Both the position numbers and the translations under genes were made by a program. Of a stretch of 64,000 nt of DNA, positions 34,129 through 42,265 are shown piece by piece (the stretch's first letter is position 1; each line of letters opens with the position of its first letter). Under the pieces are notes generated by a model. It was not told where the DNA came from. It was given only the letters and a program-made list of their open reading frames with translations, and did no database searches. Source of the stretch: S015-6 sp964384945 (lineage in GTDB: Bacteria; Desulfobacterota; DSWW01); the NCBI GenBank assembly GCA_964384945.1, contig CAYLMK010000006.1, positions 207,576 through 271,575 of the forward strand. The letters run 5' to 3'.

Positions 34129-35135
34129 GGCTTCCCTCCCTGCCGAAGCCGGCTCAGCACTCGGCTCATGTCTCCGGGCAGGGGTGCGGCGATCTCGATT
34201 CGCCCCCCCCGGTCCGGGTCTTCGAAGCCCAGAAACGACGCATGAAGCATCTGCCGGGGAATCGCCCGGTGGAAAGGATCCGGACAATGGGGCGCCCCGT
34301 AAAGAATATCCCCAACAATTGGATGCCCCAGTTGCGCGAGGTGGACCCGGATCTGATGCGTGCGTCCGGTCAAAGGCCTGGCCTCGAGAAGCGTACAGGA
34401 AGAGAAGATTTCGAGCACTTCAAACCGGGTCTCGCCTCCCGGTGCCGGACCGGCCTTTCGGGTTGCCGGCTCAGGGAGTCCTGCCGCAAACCCCTTCGAC
34501 CCATGCGCAGGCCTCTTGGCAGCCACTGCGGAGGCCTGGCGGAACCGGGCCTTTGCAAATCTTCCGCTTGCCAGGGCGAGATACCTCTTCTCGACGCTCC
34601 TCTGTCGGAACTGCCTTTCCAAGGCATGCGCACTCTTCTGGTTTCTCGCCACGAGCAACAGGCCGCTCGTGTCCCTGTCCAGCCTGTGCACGAGCACGAG
34701 TTTGTCCTTCCTTGGCTCCCACCGACCCGCTCCCTTGAGCACCCCCTCGAGTTGCGGAAGGACGGTGTCCTCGCTCACCCCTTTGCTGCCGTAAACGAGC
34801 AGGCCCGGGGGCTTGTTCACCGCAACCAGGGCCGCCCCCTCCCACAGGATGTCCTCTTCCCGGAGCCGGACCCGATTGCCTCGGTCATCCGGATATACCT
34901 CGATCCACTGGTCTGCCGGCACCGGGGTCGAGGCCATCGTAACACGCCTGTCGTTTACGAAGATCCGGCCTCTGTCGATCAATTCCTTCGCGGCTCGGAC
35001 ACTCAGACCGGCCACATGAGCCGCCACGCAACGAGACAGTCGGAGCCCTGCCTCGGATGGATCGACCCGGAAGCGAACCGGCCGGGCAGTAGAGACGCCC
35101 CCTTCCCGCGTCGGTTTTTTGTTTCGCTCGCCCAT
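34113..35135 (-). CDS. RluA-family RNA pseudouridine synthase
   Basis: A 340-residue enzyme that isomerises uridine to pseudouridine in rRNA or tRNA. An N-terminal S4 RNA-binding domain (LRLSRCVAAHVAGLSVRAAK, then GRIFVNDRRV) precedes the catalytic domain with the signature VHRLDRDTSGLLLVARNQKS (catalytic Asp, near residue 155) and EARPLTGRTHQIRVHLAQLG (near 260). It is truncated in nothing obvious; a low-complexity stretch near residue 215 (KRPAHGSKGFAAGLPEPATR) is an added linker. Its 3' end overlaps the dispersed repeat at 34042-34128. The ATG at 35135 is chosen; a longer frame runs into the divergent region. Confidence 0.88.
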   Translation of the reverse strand: MGERNKKPTREGGVSTARPVRFRVDPSEAGLRLSRCVAAHVAGLSVRAAKELIDRGRIFVNDRRVTMASTPVPADQWIEVYPDDRGNRVRLREEDILWEGAALVAVNKPPGLLVYGSKGVSEDTVLPQLEGVLKGAGRWEPRKDKLVLVHRLDRDTSGLLLVARNQKSAHALERQFRQRSVEKRYLALASGRFAKARFRQASAVAAKRPAHGSKGFAAGLPEPATRKAGPAPGGETRFEVLEIFSSCTLLEARPLTGRTHQIRVHLAQLGHPIVGDILYGAPHCPDPFHRAIPRQMLHASFLGFEDPDRGGRIEIAAPLPGDMSRVLSRLRQGGKPSSCP

Positions 35136-35234
35136 CGCCGTGAATGTCACATCCTGCCGAGCGGATGTCAAACGGTGCGGCTTCGTCCGCGGACGCCTCT
35201 TCCCGCAAACGGCCGAGTCGGCGAACACCTCTGC

Positions 35235-35263
35235 TTGACACCTCGCGGGACGCAGATGAGAAT
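35235..35263 (+). promoter_or_regulatory. Possible sigma-70 promoter of the GNAT-fkb-like operon
   Basis: TTGACA is a perfect -35 and GAGAAT 17 bases later is a weak -10. It lies about 135 bases before the GNAT gene in the 263-bp gap between divergent genes. Confidence 0.35.
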
Positions 35264-35398
35264 GAAACGAGGAGCTCAGCGGAAGAGAGCCTCAACAGGG
35301 CGAGGGAGCTTCTCGCAGAGTTTTGCGCGTCCTTGAGGTTGCGTTCGCTTTGCAGACACAGAAAACACTGGTGGAACCCCTGCGGGGATCTTTTCGCG

Positions 35399-36619
35399 AT
35401 GAGCACCGATGACCCGTCGGCACCCATGTCGGAACCCCTTGCGCTTACCGTCCTGAAGAGCGCGGACGAACTCGTCGAACTGAGGACCGACTGGGACCGT
35501 CTGGCCTCTGCCCAGCGCCGCGACGGGATGTTCCGCGGATTTCACTGGAACACCCTGTGGCTCAAGCACATCGCTCCGAGGGCGATCCCGCAGGTCCTGA
35601 AGATGCGGACCGGGACCGGGGAGGTAGTGGGAATCGTCCCCTTCTGCCGGCAAACGTATAAGCGTCATCTACTTCGGCTCAGATCACTCGGCTTCACCGG
35701 CCGGGAAGTCGCCTGCGGGGACTTTCTCGACGTTCTTGCCGCGCCGGGCTGCGAGGACCGGGTCCTGTCCAGCACGCTCGACTATCTCGATCGTACGCTC
35801 GCTCAGGTCGAGTTGGTTGTAATCGGAGAGTGCCTGCGAGGCTCCCACACTGCAACGCGACTGGACGAGTGGGTCCGGCGCAACCGATTGCACGCCAGGT
35901 GGCAGGAAGACCGATTTGCCCCTTACATCGAGTTGCCATCCTCATTCGAAGAATACCGGCGATCGCTCTCGAGGAACACGAGGGCCAACCTCCGACGCAG
36001 GGCGCGACAGCTTCTGACCGAGCGTGGCTGTGAGATGAAACGGCTTCGCGGGCCCTCGGAAGTGTTGCCCCAGCTCCACCACCTCTTCCGGCTTCACGCC
36101 GCCCGCTGGCGCAGCGTCGGGCAGGAAGGGGTTTTCACCCATGCCGGATTCCGCGATCTCCTTCGGGCCTTCATTGCAGAGGCGCATCCGCAAACGCAAA
36201 CGGACCTGTATATGATCCGTGCGAGCGGCAATCCGGTGGCGGCGATCCTCTTCTTTCGATGGGGCGAGACAACCATCTACTACCAGAGCGGATGGGACCC
36301 GGCCTCGCCCGAGGCCAGGTTGAGCCCCAACCTGGTGCTCTTCGGCGAGGCCATCGCGGACGCGATCTCGGAGGGCTCCCGCTACTTCGAGTTTCTCCGG
36401 GGCGACGAGGCGTTCAAGGCCAAGTTCACGACCACCGCCCGCCGGACCGCCACTCTGCTTGTTTCATCGAGTGCCATGAAGTCACGCAGCTACCTGCTCG
36501 GCCTGCGGTTGAAAGACCGGGGAAAGGCTTTGCGGGATCGGATTCTGCGAATGCGAGGCGCATCGGAGAAACCCGTTTTTCCCAGTTCCCAGGGAACCCG
36601 GGAGGCTCCCGGAACCTGA
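35399..36619 (+). CDS. GNAT/FemAB-like acyltransferase (CelD/BcsL type)
   Basis: A 406-residue protein with two GNAT-like halves, of the Acetyltransf_6 group linked to cell-surface polymers. Recognisable segments are DWDRLASAQRRDGMFRGFHW near residue 30, FEEYRRSLSRNTRANLRRRA near 185, LMIRASGNPVAAILFFRWGE-like sequence near 275 (as YMIRASGNPVAAILFFRWGE) and GSRYFEFLRGDEAFKAKFTT near 325. Such proteins acylate or aminoacylate envelope sugars or peptides using acyl-CoA, acyl-ACP or aminoacyl-tRNA. It lies 20 bases before the fkbK-like gene, so the following ACP could supply its acyl group; this is inference. Start ATG at 35399; ATG at 35426 is possible. Confidence 0.8.
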   Translation: MSTDDPSAPMSEPLALTVLKSADELVELRTDWDRLASAQRRDGMFRGFHWNTLWLKHIAPRAIPQVLKMRTGTGEVVGIVPFCRQTYKRHLLRLRSLGFTGREVACGDFLDVLAAPGCEDRVLSSTLDYLDRTLAQVELVVIGECLRGSHTATRLDEWVRRNRLHARWQEDRFAPYIELPSSFEEYRRSLSRNTRANLRRRARQLLTERGCEMKRLRGPSEVLPQLHHLFRLHAARWRSVGQEGVFTHAGFRDLLRAFIAEAHPQTQTDLYMIRASGNPVAAILFFRWGETTIYYQSGWDPASPEARLSPNLVLFGEAIADAISEGSRYFEFLRGDEAFKAKFTTTARRTATLLVSSSAMKSRSYLLGLRLKDRGKALRDRILRMRGASEKPVFPSSQGTREAPGT

Positions 36620-36639
36620 CGTGAGGCCAGGGAAAGGTC

Positions 36640-37533
36640 ATGCGGACTGAGCCTGTGGGCGTAATCGGCGCGGGCGTTATGGGCAGCGGGGTGGCACAGA
36701 GCCTCGCACAGACCGGCCACCGAGTCCACCTGGTGGATCTGGCCGAAGAGATCCTCGCCCGTGCCAGGGCCCGGATCCGTCGCAATCTCCGTCTTCAACG
36801 AATGCTCGGGCGGGAGGGTGCCGGCCTCGATCCCGAGGCGGCCCTCGAGCGGATCCGCTTCACAACCGACCCCGGATGCCTCCAGGAGGCGGAGTACCTG
36901 TTCGAGAACGTTGTCGAGAAGTGGGAGGTGAAGAAGGAAGTCTTCACCCTGTTGGATTCCCTTTGTCCGGCAGGGTGCATTTTCGCCAGCAACACCTCGG
37001 CGATACCCATTTCGCGTATCGCCACGGCGACACGTCGTCCCGCAAGGGTCATCGGGGTTCACTTCATGAACCCGGTTCCCCTGAAGAACACGGTCGAAGT
37101 GATTCCCGGAGCCCTCACCTCCCCCGAGACGATCGATAGAACCAAGGCGTTGCTCAAAAGCATGAACAAAGAGTGCATCGTCGTACACGATTCCCCCGGA
37201 TTCGTATCGAACCGCGTTCTCATGCTGACCATCAACGAGGCGATCTTTGTGCTGCAGGATCAGGTCGCCAGCGCGGAGGACGTCGACCGCGTCTTCACGT
37301 CCTGCATCGGCCACGCAATGGGTCCCCTCGAAACCGCCGATCTGATCGGCCTGGACACGGTCCTTCTCTCGCTGGAGGTCCTGTACGAAAGCTTCCATGA
37401 CCCCAAGTACAAACCGGCTCCGCTCCTGCGCGAGATGGTGGATGCAGGCCGTTGCGGGCAGAAAAGCGGGGAGGGGTTTTTCCTGTATGCGGAAGCCGGT
37501 GGAATTCGATCCCTTCGGGAAACCGACCCATGA
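36640..37533 (+). CDS. 3-hydroxyacyl-CoA dehydrogenase-like (FkbK type)
   Basis: A 297-residue NAD-dependent dehydrogenase with a Rossmann domain (VGVIGAGVMGSGVAQSLAQT), SNTSAIPISRIATATRRPAR and the catalytic His in VIGVHFMNPVPLKNTVEVIP (near residue 145), and a C-terminal 3HCDH domain (DSPGFVSNRVLMLTINEAIF, then GPLETADLIGLDTVL). Alone it would be called a hydroxybutyryl-CoA dehydrogenase. Followed by an ACP, an acyl-CoA dehydrogenase and an FkbH-like enzyme, it matches FkbK, which oxidises glyceryl-ACP to the semialdehyde in methoxy- or hydroxymalonyl-ACP synthesis. The stop overlaps the ACP start (ATGA). Confidence 0.85.
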   Translation: MRTEPVGVIGAGVMGSGVAQSLAQTGHRVHLVDLAEEILARARARIRRNLRLQRMLGREGAGLDPEAALERIRFTTDPGCLQEAEYLFENVVEKWEVKKEVFTLLDSLCPAGCIFASNTSAIPISRIATATRRPARVIGVHFMNPVPLKNTVEVIPGALTSPETIDRTKALLKSMNKECIVVHDSPGFVSNRVLMLTINEAIFVLQDQVASAEDVDRVFTSCIGHAMGPLETADLIGLDTVLLSLEVLYESFHDPKYKPAPLLREMVDAGRCGQKSGEGFFLYAEAGGIRSLRETDP

Positions 37534-37790
37534 CCCGGAGTGAAACCAAGCAAGTGATTCGTTCTTTCCTCTCCAGGTATCTTCGAGACAATGGTTTCGA
37601 GGACGACACGGACCTCTTCGGCTCGGGACGGCTGAATTCCCTGTTCGCCATGGAACTCGTCCTGTTCGTGGAAGAGCGGTTTCGGATGATCGTCGAGAAT
37701 GAGGATCTCGATATCAACAATTTCCGCTCGATCGATGCGATCGCGAGCTTCATCGAACGAAAACGGCAGACGCCCGGATCCTGCCCCTGA
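37530..37790 (+). CDS. Acyl carrier protein (FkbJ type)
   Basis: An 86-residue free-standing carrier protein. The phosphopantetheine Ser is in FGSGRLNSLFAMELVLFVEE (near residue 36), with Asn in place of the usual Asp before the Ser. The helical pattern of an ACP follows (FRMIVENEDLDINNFRSIDA). It would hold the glyceryl/hydroxymalonyl unit through thioester linkage. Its start overlaps the dehydrogenase stop by four bases. The Sfp-type transferase at 45906-46613 is a candidate to activate it. Confidence 0.88.
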   Translation: MTRSETKQVIRSFLSRYLRDNGFEDDTDLFGSGRLNSLFAMELVLFVEERFRMIVENEDLDINNFRSIDAIASFIERKRQTPGSCP

Positions 37791-37835
37791 CCGCCCGTAA
37801 CCCCCGGGGATGCCCCGTTGGAAGGTGGGAAAAAG

Positions 37836-38975
37836 ATGGCGCCAGAGCTGACGAAGCAACAGGAAGCGGCGAGAAGGCGGTTCCGGGCCTTTGTCGACGA
37901 ACAGGTGGTGCCTTATGCGGACCAGCAGGACCGGGAGGAAAGGACGCGACCGCAAATCCTACAAAAGATCGCAACGGCGGGTTTTCTGGCACCGACCGTA
38001 CCGAAAGAGCAGGGCGGCAAAGGCATGGACATGCTCACCTTCGGCCTCCTGTGCGAGGAGATGGGAAGAGGCAGCGCGTCGTTGCTCAGCCTGCTCACCG
38101 TTCAGAACATGGTTGCCCGGGCCATTCTCAAGTGGGGCAGTGCGGAACAAAGAAAACGGTGGCTCCCGGCATTGTCGGCCGGCGATGCGATCTCCGGGTT
38201 TGCCCTGACAGAGCCCACCGCAGGCAGCGACGCAAAGGCCGTGAAGGCGGCCGCAGACCTTCGCGGCGGCGATTATGTCCTCAACGGTGAGAAGCAATGG
38301 ATCTCCTGGGGACAGGTCGCCGCCCTCTTCCTGGTCATTGCCCAATGCGAAGGAAGGCCCTCGGCCTTCCTCGTCGAGCGGGACCGGGAAGGCCTCTCCA
38401 TTCACCCCGTTCAAGGGATGCTCGGGTTTCGATCCGCCATGCTGGCGGCCTTGCGCATGAACCGGTGCAGCGTCCCGGCGAACCGTCTCCTGGGCAGAAT
38501 CGGTTTCGGACTCTCCCACGTTGCGGGAACCGCGCTCGATGCCGGGAGGTACGCGGTGGCGTGGGGTTGTGTCGGTCTTGCACAGGCCTGCCTGGATTCG
38601 TGTATCGCCCACACCTTGCAGCGGGAGCAGGGAGGGTGCGCCTTGCGGGAGCATCAGCTGATACAGGGCATGATCGCCGACATGTTCACCGCAACAGCGG
38701 CCGCGAGAATGCTCTGCCATCGAGCCGGCCGCCTCAAGAATGCAGGCAGCCCCGAATCGGTCCCGGAAACGTGTGTCGCCAAATACTTCGCCTCCAAGGC
38801 GGCCTACAAGGCCGCGGCCGATGCAGTCCAGATCCACGGCGCCATCGGGTGCAGCCCCCACTCTCCGGTGCAGAGATATCTGCGGGATGCGAAGATCATG
38901 GAAATCATCGAAGGCACTTCGCAAATACAGCAGATTCTGATCGCGAACTACGCCTACCGGACCGTGGGTGCCTGA
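37836..38975 (+). CDS. Acyl-CoA dehydrogenase-like protein (FkbI type)
   Basis: A 379-residue flavoenzyme of the acyl-CoA dehydrogenase fold. Motifs in order: TVPKEQGGKGMDMLTFGLLC near residue 55, FALTEPTAGSDAKAV near 125 (FAD site), LGFRSAMLAALRMNRCSVPA near 195, QIHGAIGCSPHSPVQRYLRD near 335 and the catalytic-Glu region IMEIIEGTSQIQQILI near 360. In the FkbI role it oxidises the aldehyde on ACP to the malonyl-type acid. The ATG at 37836 has AAGGTGGG before it. Context, more than sequence, gives the specific role. Confidence 0.85.
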   Translation: MAPELTKQQEAARRRFRAFVDEQVVPYADQQDREERTRPQILQKIATAGFLAPTVPKEQGGKGMDMLTFGLLCEEMGRGSASLLSLLTVQNMVARAILKWGSAEQRKRWLPALSAGDAISGFALTEPTAGSDAKAVKAAADLRGGDYVLNGEKQWISWGQVAALFLVIAQCEGRPSAFLVERDREGLSIHPVQGMLGFRSAMLAALRMNRCSVPANRLLGRIGFGLSHVAGTALDAGRYAVAWGCVGLAQACLDSCIAHTLQREQGGCALREHQLIQGMIADMFTATAAARMLCHRAGRLKNAGSPESVPETCVAKYFASKAAYKAAADAVQIHGAIGCSPHSPVQRYLRDAKIMEIIEGTSQIQQILIANYAYRTVGA

Positions 38976-38986
38976 AGGAGACGGCC

Positions 38987-40045
38987 GTGCACGAGCGGAA
39001 GATCAAGTGCCTCGTCTGGGACCTGGACAACACCCTGTGGGACGGCGTCCTCCTCGAGGGGGACTCCGTACAACTCCGAAGCGGGGCCTGCGACGTCCTG
39101 GAGACGCTGGACCGCCGCGGCATACTCCATTCGATCGCGAGCAGGAACGAATACGCATCGGCCATGGAGCAGGTGCGGGCCTTCGGCCTGGGAGACTATT
39201 TCCTTCATCCGCAGATCCACTGGAACGCCAAATCCTCCTCCCTGAAAAGAATTGCGGAACGGCTCAACATCGGTATGGACACGATCGCGTTCATCGATGA
39301 CGACCCCGTCGAGCGCGGGGAAGTCACGTTCACCTGCCCGGAGGTGCTGTGTCTGGATGCCGCCGATCTCTCCCGCGTTCCGGCACTGCCGGAGATGAAT
39401 CCTCGGTTCATCACGGAGGAATCGAGAAAACGCAGGTTCCTCTACCTGCAGGAACAGGAACGAAAACGGGCGGAAGAGGAATTCGCAGGGGCCAGAGAAG
39501 ACTTCCTGTCCACCCTCGGCATGGTGATGGCCATCGGGGAAGCGAGCGAGGAAGACCTGAGGCGAGCGGAAGAACTGACGGTCCGGACGCACCAATTGAA
39601 CACGACGGGGACTGCCTATTCCTACGAGGACCTCGACCGTTTCCGACGCTCGGACCGGCACAGGCTGCTGCTGGCCGCGCTCGAAGACCGGTTCGGCCCT
39701 TACGGCAAGATCGGGCTGGCCCTGGTTGCGATGGACCCGGATGTGTGGACAATCAAGCTGCTGCTGATCTCTTGTCGTGTGATGTCACGGGGAGTGGGGA
39801 CGATCCTGATCAACCATATCCGGAATGAAGCGAGAAAATGCAACGTGCGACTGCGGGCGGAGATGATCCCCAACGAGCGCAACCGCATGATGTACATGGC
39901 CTTGAAATTCACCCACTTCAGGGAAATGGGAGAGAGAGAAGGACGGATCCTCCTTGAGAATGATCTGGAAAAGGTACAGGAGTTTCCGGACTATGTGCAG
40001 GTGAAGATCGAGGGCCGCCTCGCGGGCGTCCGCGCGCAGACATGA
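38987..40045 (+). CDS. FkbH-like glyceryl-ACP synthase (HAD superfamily)
   Basis: A 352-residue FkbH-family protein. The HAD motif CLVWDLDNTLWDGVLLEGDS opens it (near residue 8); SIASRNEYASAMEQV and AFIDDDPVERGEV complete the HAD core (near 50 and 105). The second half is GNAT-like (RAEELTVRTHQLNTTGTAYS near 195, AEMIPNERNRMMYMALKFTH near 300). FkbH enzymes take 1,3-bisphosphoglycerate, release phosphate and load glyceryl on an ACP, the first step to hydroxy-/methoxymalonyl-ACP. It starts at GTG 38987, with GAAGGAG before it, 11 bases after the FkbI-like gene. No FkbG O-methyltransferase is present, which favours the hydroxymalonyl or glyceryl form. Confidence 0.88.
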   Translation: MHERKIKCLVWDLDNTLWDGVLLEGDSVQLRSGACDVLETLDRRGILHSIASRNEYASAMEQVRAFGLGDYFLHPQIHWNAKSSSLKRIAERLNIGMDTIAFIDDDPVERGEVTFTCPEVLCLDAADLSRVPALPEMNPRFITEESRKRRFLYLQEQERKRAEEEFAGAREDFLSTLGMVMAIGEASEEDLRRAEELTVRTHQLNTTGTAYSYEDLDRFRRSDRHRLLLAALEDRFGPYGKIGLALVAMDPDVWTIKLLLISCRVMSRGVGTILINHIRNEARKCNVRLRAEMIPNERNRMMYMALKFTHFREMGEREGRILLENDLEKVQEFPDYVQVKIEGRLAGVRAQT

Positions 40046-40082
40046 ATAGGGTCCAACCGAATCACCCTTCAGAGAACCGTTC

Positions 40083-41009
40083 ATGACTGACGAAACGCAA
40101 ATTGAGAAACTCACAAAGGAAGTCCGAAAGGATCTGGAAGGCCGGGCGCCGCAAGTCCTGCAGCAGTTCCCTATGCAGCCTTATCTCGATTCGATCAGAC
40201 GTTGCCCGAACTACGACGGTGTATGCTCTCTGCTTCAAGAACGAGGCGAAGCGATCGAACGAACCTACGGGGAACGCACCCACAGCGGCTATCAGAGGCT
40301 CGCCCTTCTGATGCTGATGGGCGGGTCACTGGAAATAATCCGAACGGAAGGGTTCCCGGGCGAGGTGCGGGAATTTTGCCTGGATCGGTTCCGAGGAATC
40401 CTTGCGGCGCTTTCGGGGAAGGAGGGGAAGGAATGCAATCACCGGAACGCGGGGTTTGTGGATGACGTGCGCTGGTGCAGCCTGGGGACCCTTCCGATCG
40501 GCGGCGCCTGGATGACCGAAGTGACGAACGTATGGAAACGACATCTCGTGGGCGGAGGAGCCCGGCAGTTTTTTTCGTTTCTCTTCTTCATCCTCTTCCA
40601 TCTGGGAGGACGGGGACCTGTGTATCGAATCCACACCCTGAAGAGACACGCCGGCGGGTTCACCTCGGAGGAGAGAACAAGGTGTTACCTTCGGATCGCG
40701 GAACTGATGAGACAAAACAGGCAGATCAAAGGACTGTACGTTCTCGGATGGCTCTATGATCCGAAGCTGGCGGAAATCAGCCCCGAATTGGGCTACCTGA
40801 GGGAAGTGCCGGAAAGGAACGGAGCGAGATTGTTTCGCTTCGGCGCGACGGAAGCGGGCGTCCGGCTTGCCACCGCCTTCTCGCCGCACCGCAAGCGACT
40901 GTACGAAGAGGGGAAATACAGGCCGACCGATTACGGCCTCGTGTGGCCGAGAAGGGAAATGCTGCGCTGGGTCGCGGCGCAACCGAATCAGACCGGTTCC
41001 GCCGCGTAG
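40083..41009 (+). CDS. Unrecognised protein ending the fkb-like operon
   Basis: A 308-residue protein whose family I do not recognise. The N-terminal third is helical and charged (LTKEVRKDLEGRAPQVLQQF, RLALLMLMGGSLEIIRTEGF). There is one hydrophobic segment near residue 160 (FFSFLFFILFHLGG), then GPVYRIHTLKRHAGGFTSEE, IKGLYVLGWLYDPKLAEISP and FGATEAGVRLATAFSPHRKR. It is not a methyltransferase, ketosynthase or thioesterase by any visible motif. It lies 37 bases after the FkbH-like gene and ends convergently with the radical SAM gene (22-base overlap). Its position suggests that it uses or transfers the ACP-bound product. Confidence 0.7.
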   Translation: MTDETQIEKLTKEVRKDLEGRAPQVLQQFPMQPYLDSIRRCPNYDGVCSLLQERGEAIERTYGERTHSGYQRLALLMLMGGSLEIIRTEGFPGEVREFCLDRFRGILAALSGKEGKECNHRNAGFVDDVRWCSLGTLPIGGAWMTEVTNVWKRHLVGGGARQFFSFLFFILFHLGGRGPVYRIHTLKRHAGGFTSEERTRCYLRIAELMRQNRQIKGLYVLGWLYDPKLAEISPELGYLREVPERNGARLFRFGATEAGVRLATAFSPHRKRLYEEGKYRPTDYGLVWPRREMLRWVAAQPNQTGSAA

Positions 41010-41917
41010 TAGATTGTGCCTTTGGAGCGCTTGCGGACGAGCCGGCCGTGGGCCTCCAGGTCGGCAACGTACTTCTCCGCCTCCGCCGCCGGGATCCCCA
41101 GGCCGGCGGCGATGTCCTGGATCGTGCAGGGCCTCCGGGCGAGCAGGCTCAGGATCTCGTCCCTGTTCGTCTTGGAAAGAACGTGCCGGGCGAGGGGGCA
41201 GAGGGCGGGCACGGCCGCTGCCGGGATGTCGAAGAGGCGGGCATACCCCTGCAGGTCCTCGTCGGGGACCGGCTCCACAAAGTCCATGGCCGCCGGCCGG
41301 GTTGCGGTCGTCAGTTGCACCCGGTCCGGACGAATCCTCCGGGCCAGCGAGGCGATCCTCTTCACCTCGCTCTCCATGCCGGTGATCCCGGCGAGCAGGA
41401 AGACCTCCAGCCACATCTTGCCGCGGCACCTCTCCCGGAAGCGGATCAGCCCGTCGACCATGGTGTCGAAGGCGAGTCCCGGATGCGGGCGGTTCACGTA
41501 TCGAAACAGGCCCGCGTCCGGCGCGTCCAGGGAGGGGATGACCAGGTCCGCCTCGAGCAGGTCGTCCTCAACATCGGCCCGCCACAAAAGAGAACCGTTG
41601 GTCAGCACGGCGATTGGGATGGATGTGAGCCGTTTGAATTCATGGATGATCTCGCCGATCCGGCTGTGCAGGGTCGGCTCCCCGGACCCGGAGAAGGTAA
41701 TGTAGTCGACCCCGGCGGCCGGGGGGATCTTCCGCCGGGCTTCCTCCAAGATCTGGTCGAAGGGAACCCATTCCCTGCGCTCGACCGTGAGATTCGTGGT
41801 CGGACCGAGTTGACAGTAGATGCAGTTGTAGGAGCAGGTCTTGAAGGGGACCAGGTCGATCCCGAGGGACCGGCCGAGCCTTCGCGAGGCCACAGGGCCG
41901 AAGACATGGCGGCTCAT
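40988..41917 (-). CDS. Radical SAM protein (COG0731-like) with C-terminal winged helix
   Basis: A 309-residue radical SAM enzyme with the cluster motif CSYNCIYC (near residue 28), followed by TNLTVERREWVPFDQILEEA, FSGSGEPTLHSRIGEII and the long barrel. The last 80 residues form a winged-helix-like domain (RDEILSLLARRPCTIQDIAA, then GLGIPAAEAEKYVADLEAHG). Family members are annotated as wyosine/imidazoG-type synthetase relatives, but in bacteria the substrate is not known. The ATG at 41917 has AGAAGGG before it; the longer frame into the repeat region is rejected. It lies downstream of the two MinD/ferredoxin ATPase genes, across a repeat-filled gap. Confidence 0.85.
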   Translation of the reverse strand: MSRHVFGPVASRRLGRSLGIDLVPFKTCSYNCIYCQLGPTTNLTVERREWVPFDQILEEARRKIPPAAGVDYITFSGSGEPTLHSRIGEIIHEFKRLTSIPIAVLTNGSLLWRADVEDDLLEADLVIPSLDAPDAGLFRYVNRPHPGLAFDTMVDGLIRFRERCRGKMWLEVFLLAGITGMESEVKRIASLARRIRPDRVQLTTATRPAAMDFVEPVPDEDLQGYARLFDIPAAAVPALCPLARHVLSKTNRDEILSLLARRPCTIQDIAAGLGIPAAEAEKYVADLEAHGRLVRKRSKGTIYYAAEPV

Positions 41918-42265
41918 TTCCCTTCTCTCCCTGAGCCGGGTTTCGATCAACACGCAATCGTCGTCACTTCGGAGGAGCCTGCGGATCCCGACTCGCGGCC
42001 GCTCGAGCGGCCTTGCGCGGCAGGCGACATCCGGGATCCGGCCCCGGCACCCCGTAATGCCGGCGGTTCTTGCTTGTGTCATGCCCGCGAGGGCGGGCAT
42101 CCAGTCCCTGTACCTTGTCGTGGCGGCATTTGTGGAGGCAGACTTCTGGATTCCGGCTCCCACGCGCTCCGCACACGGGCCGGGATGACAAGCTGTGACA
42201 CAGCCTCCTGCGGGGGCATGACAAGGTTGTCTGCCTGCCTCCATGAATGCCCAAGAGCGGTTCCT
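41918..42265. repeat. Repeat-filled gap between radical SAM and MinD/ferredoxin genes (copy B of the composite repeat)
   Basis: No gene is seen. 41976-42014 and 42184-42222 match the two parts of the repeat at 34042-34128. Between them lie CATGCCCGC-GAG-GCGGGCAT-type palindromes (about 42080-42105) and a 45-base element at 42146-42190 that is an inverted copy of 28456-28500 inside dnaE2. The structure looks like one repeat inserted within another. Confidence 0.7.
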
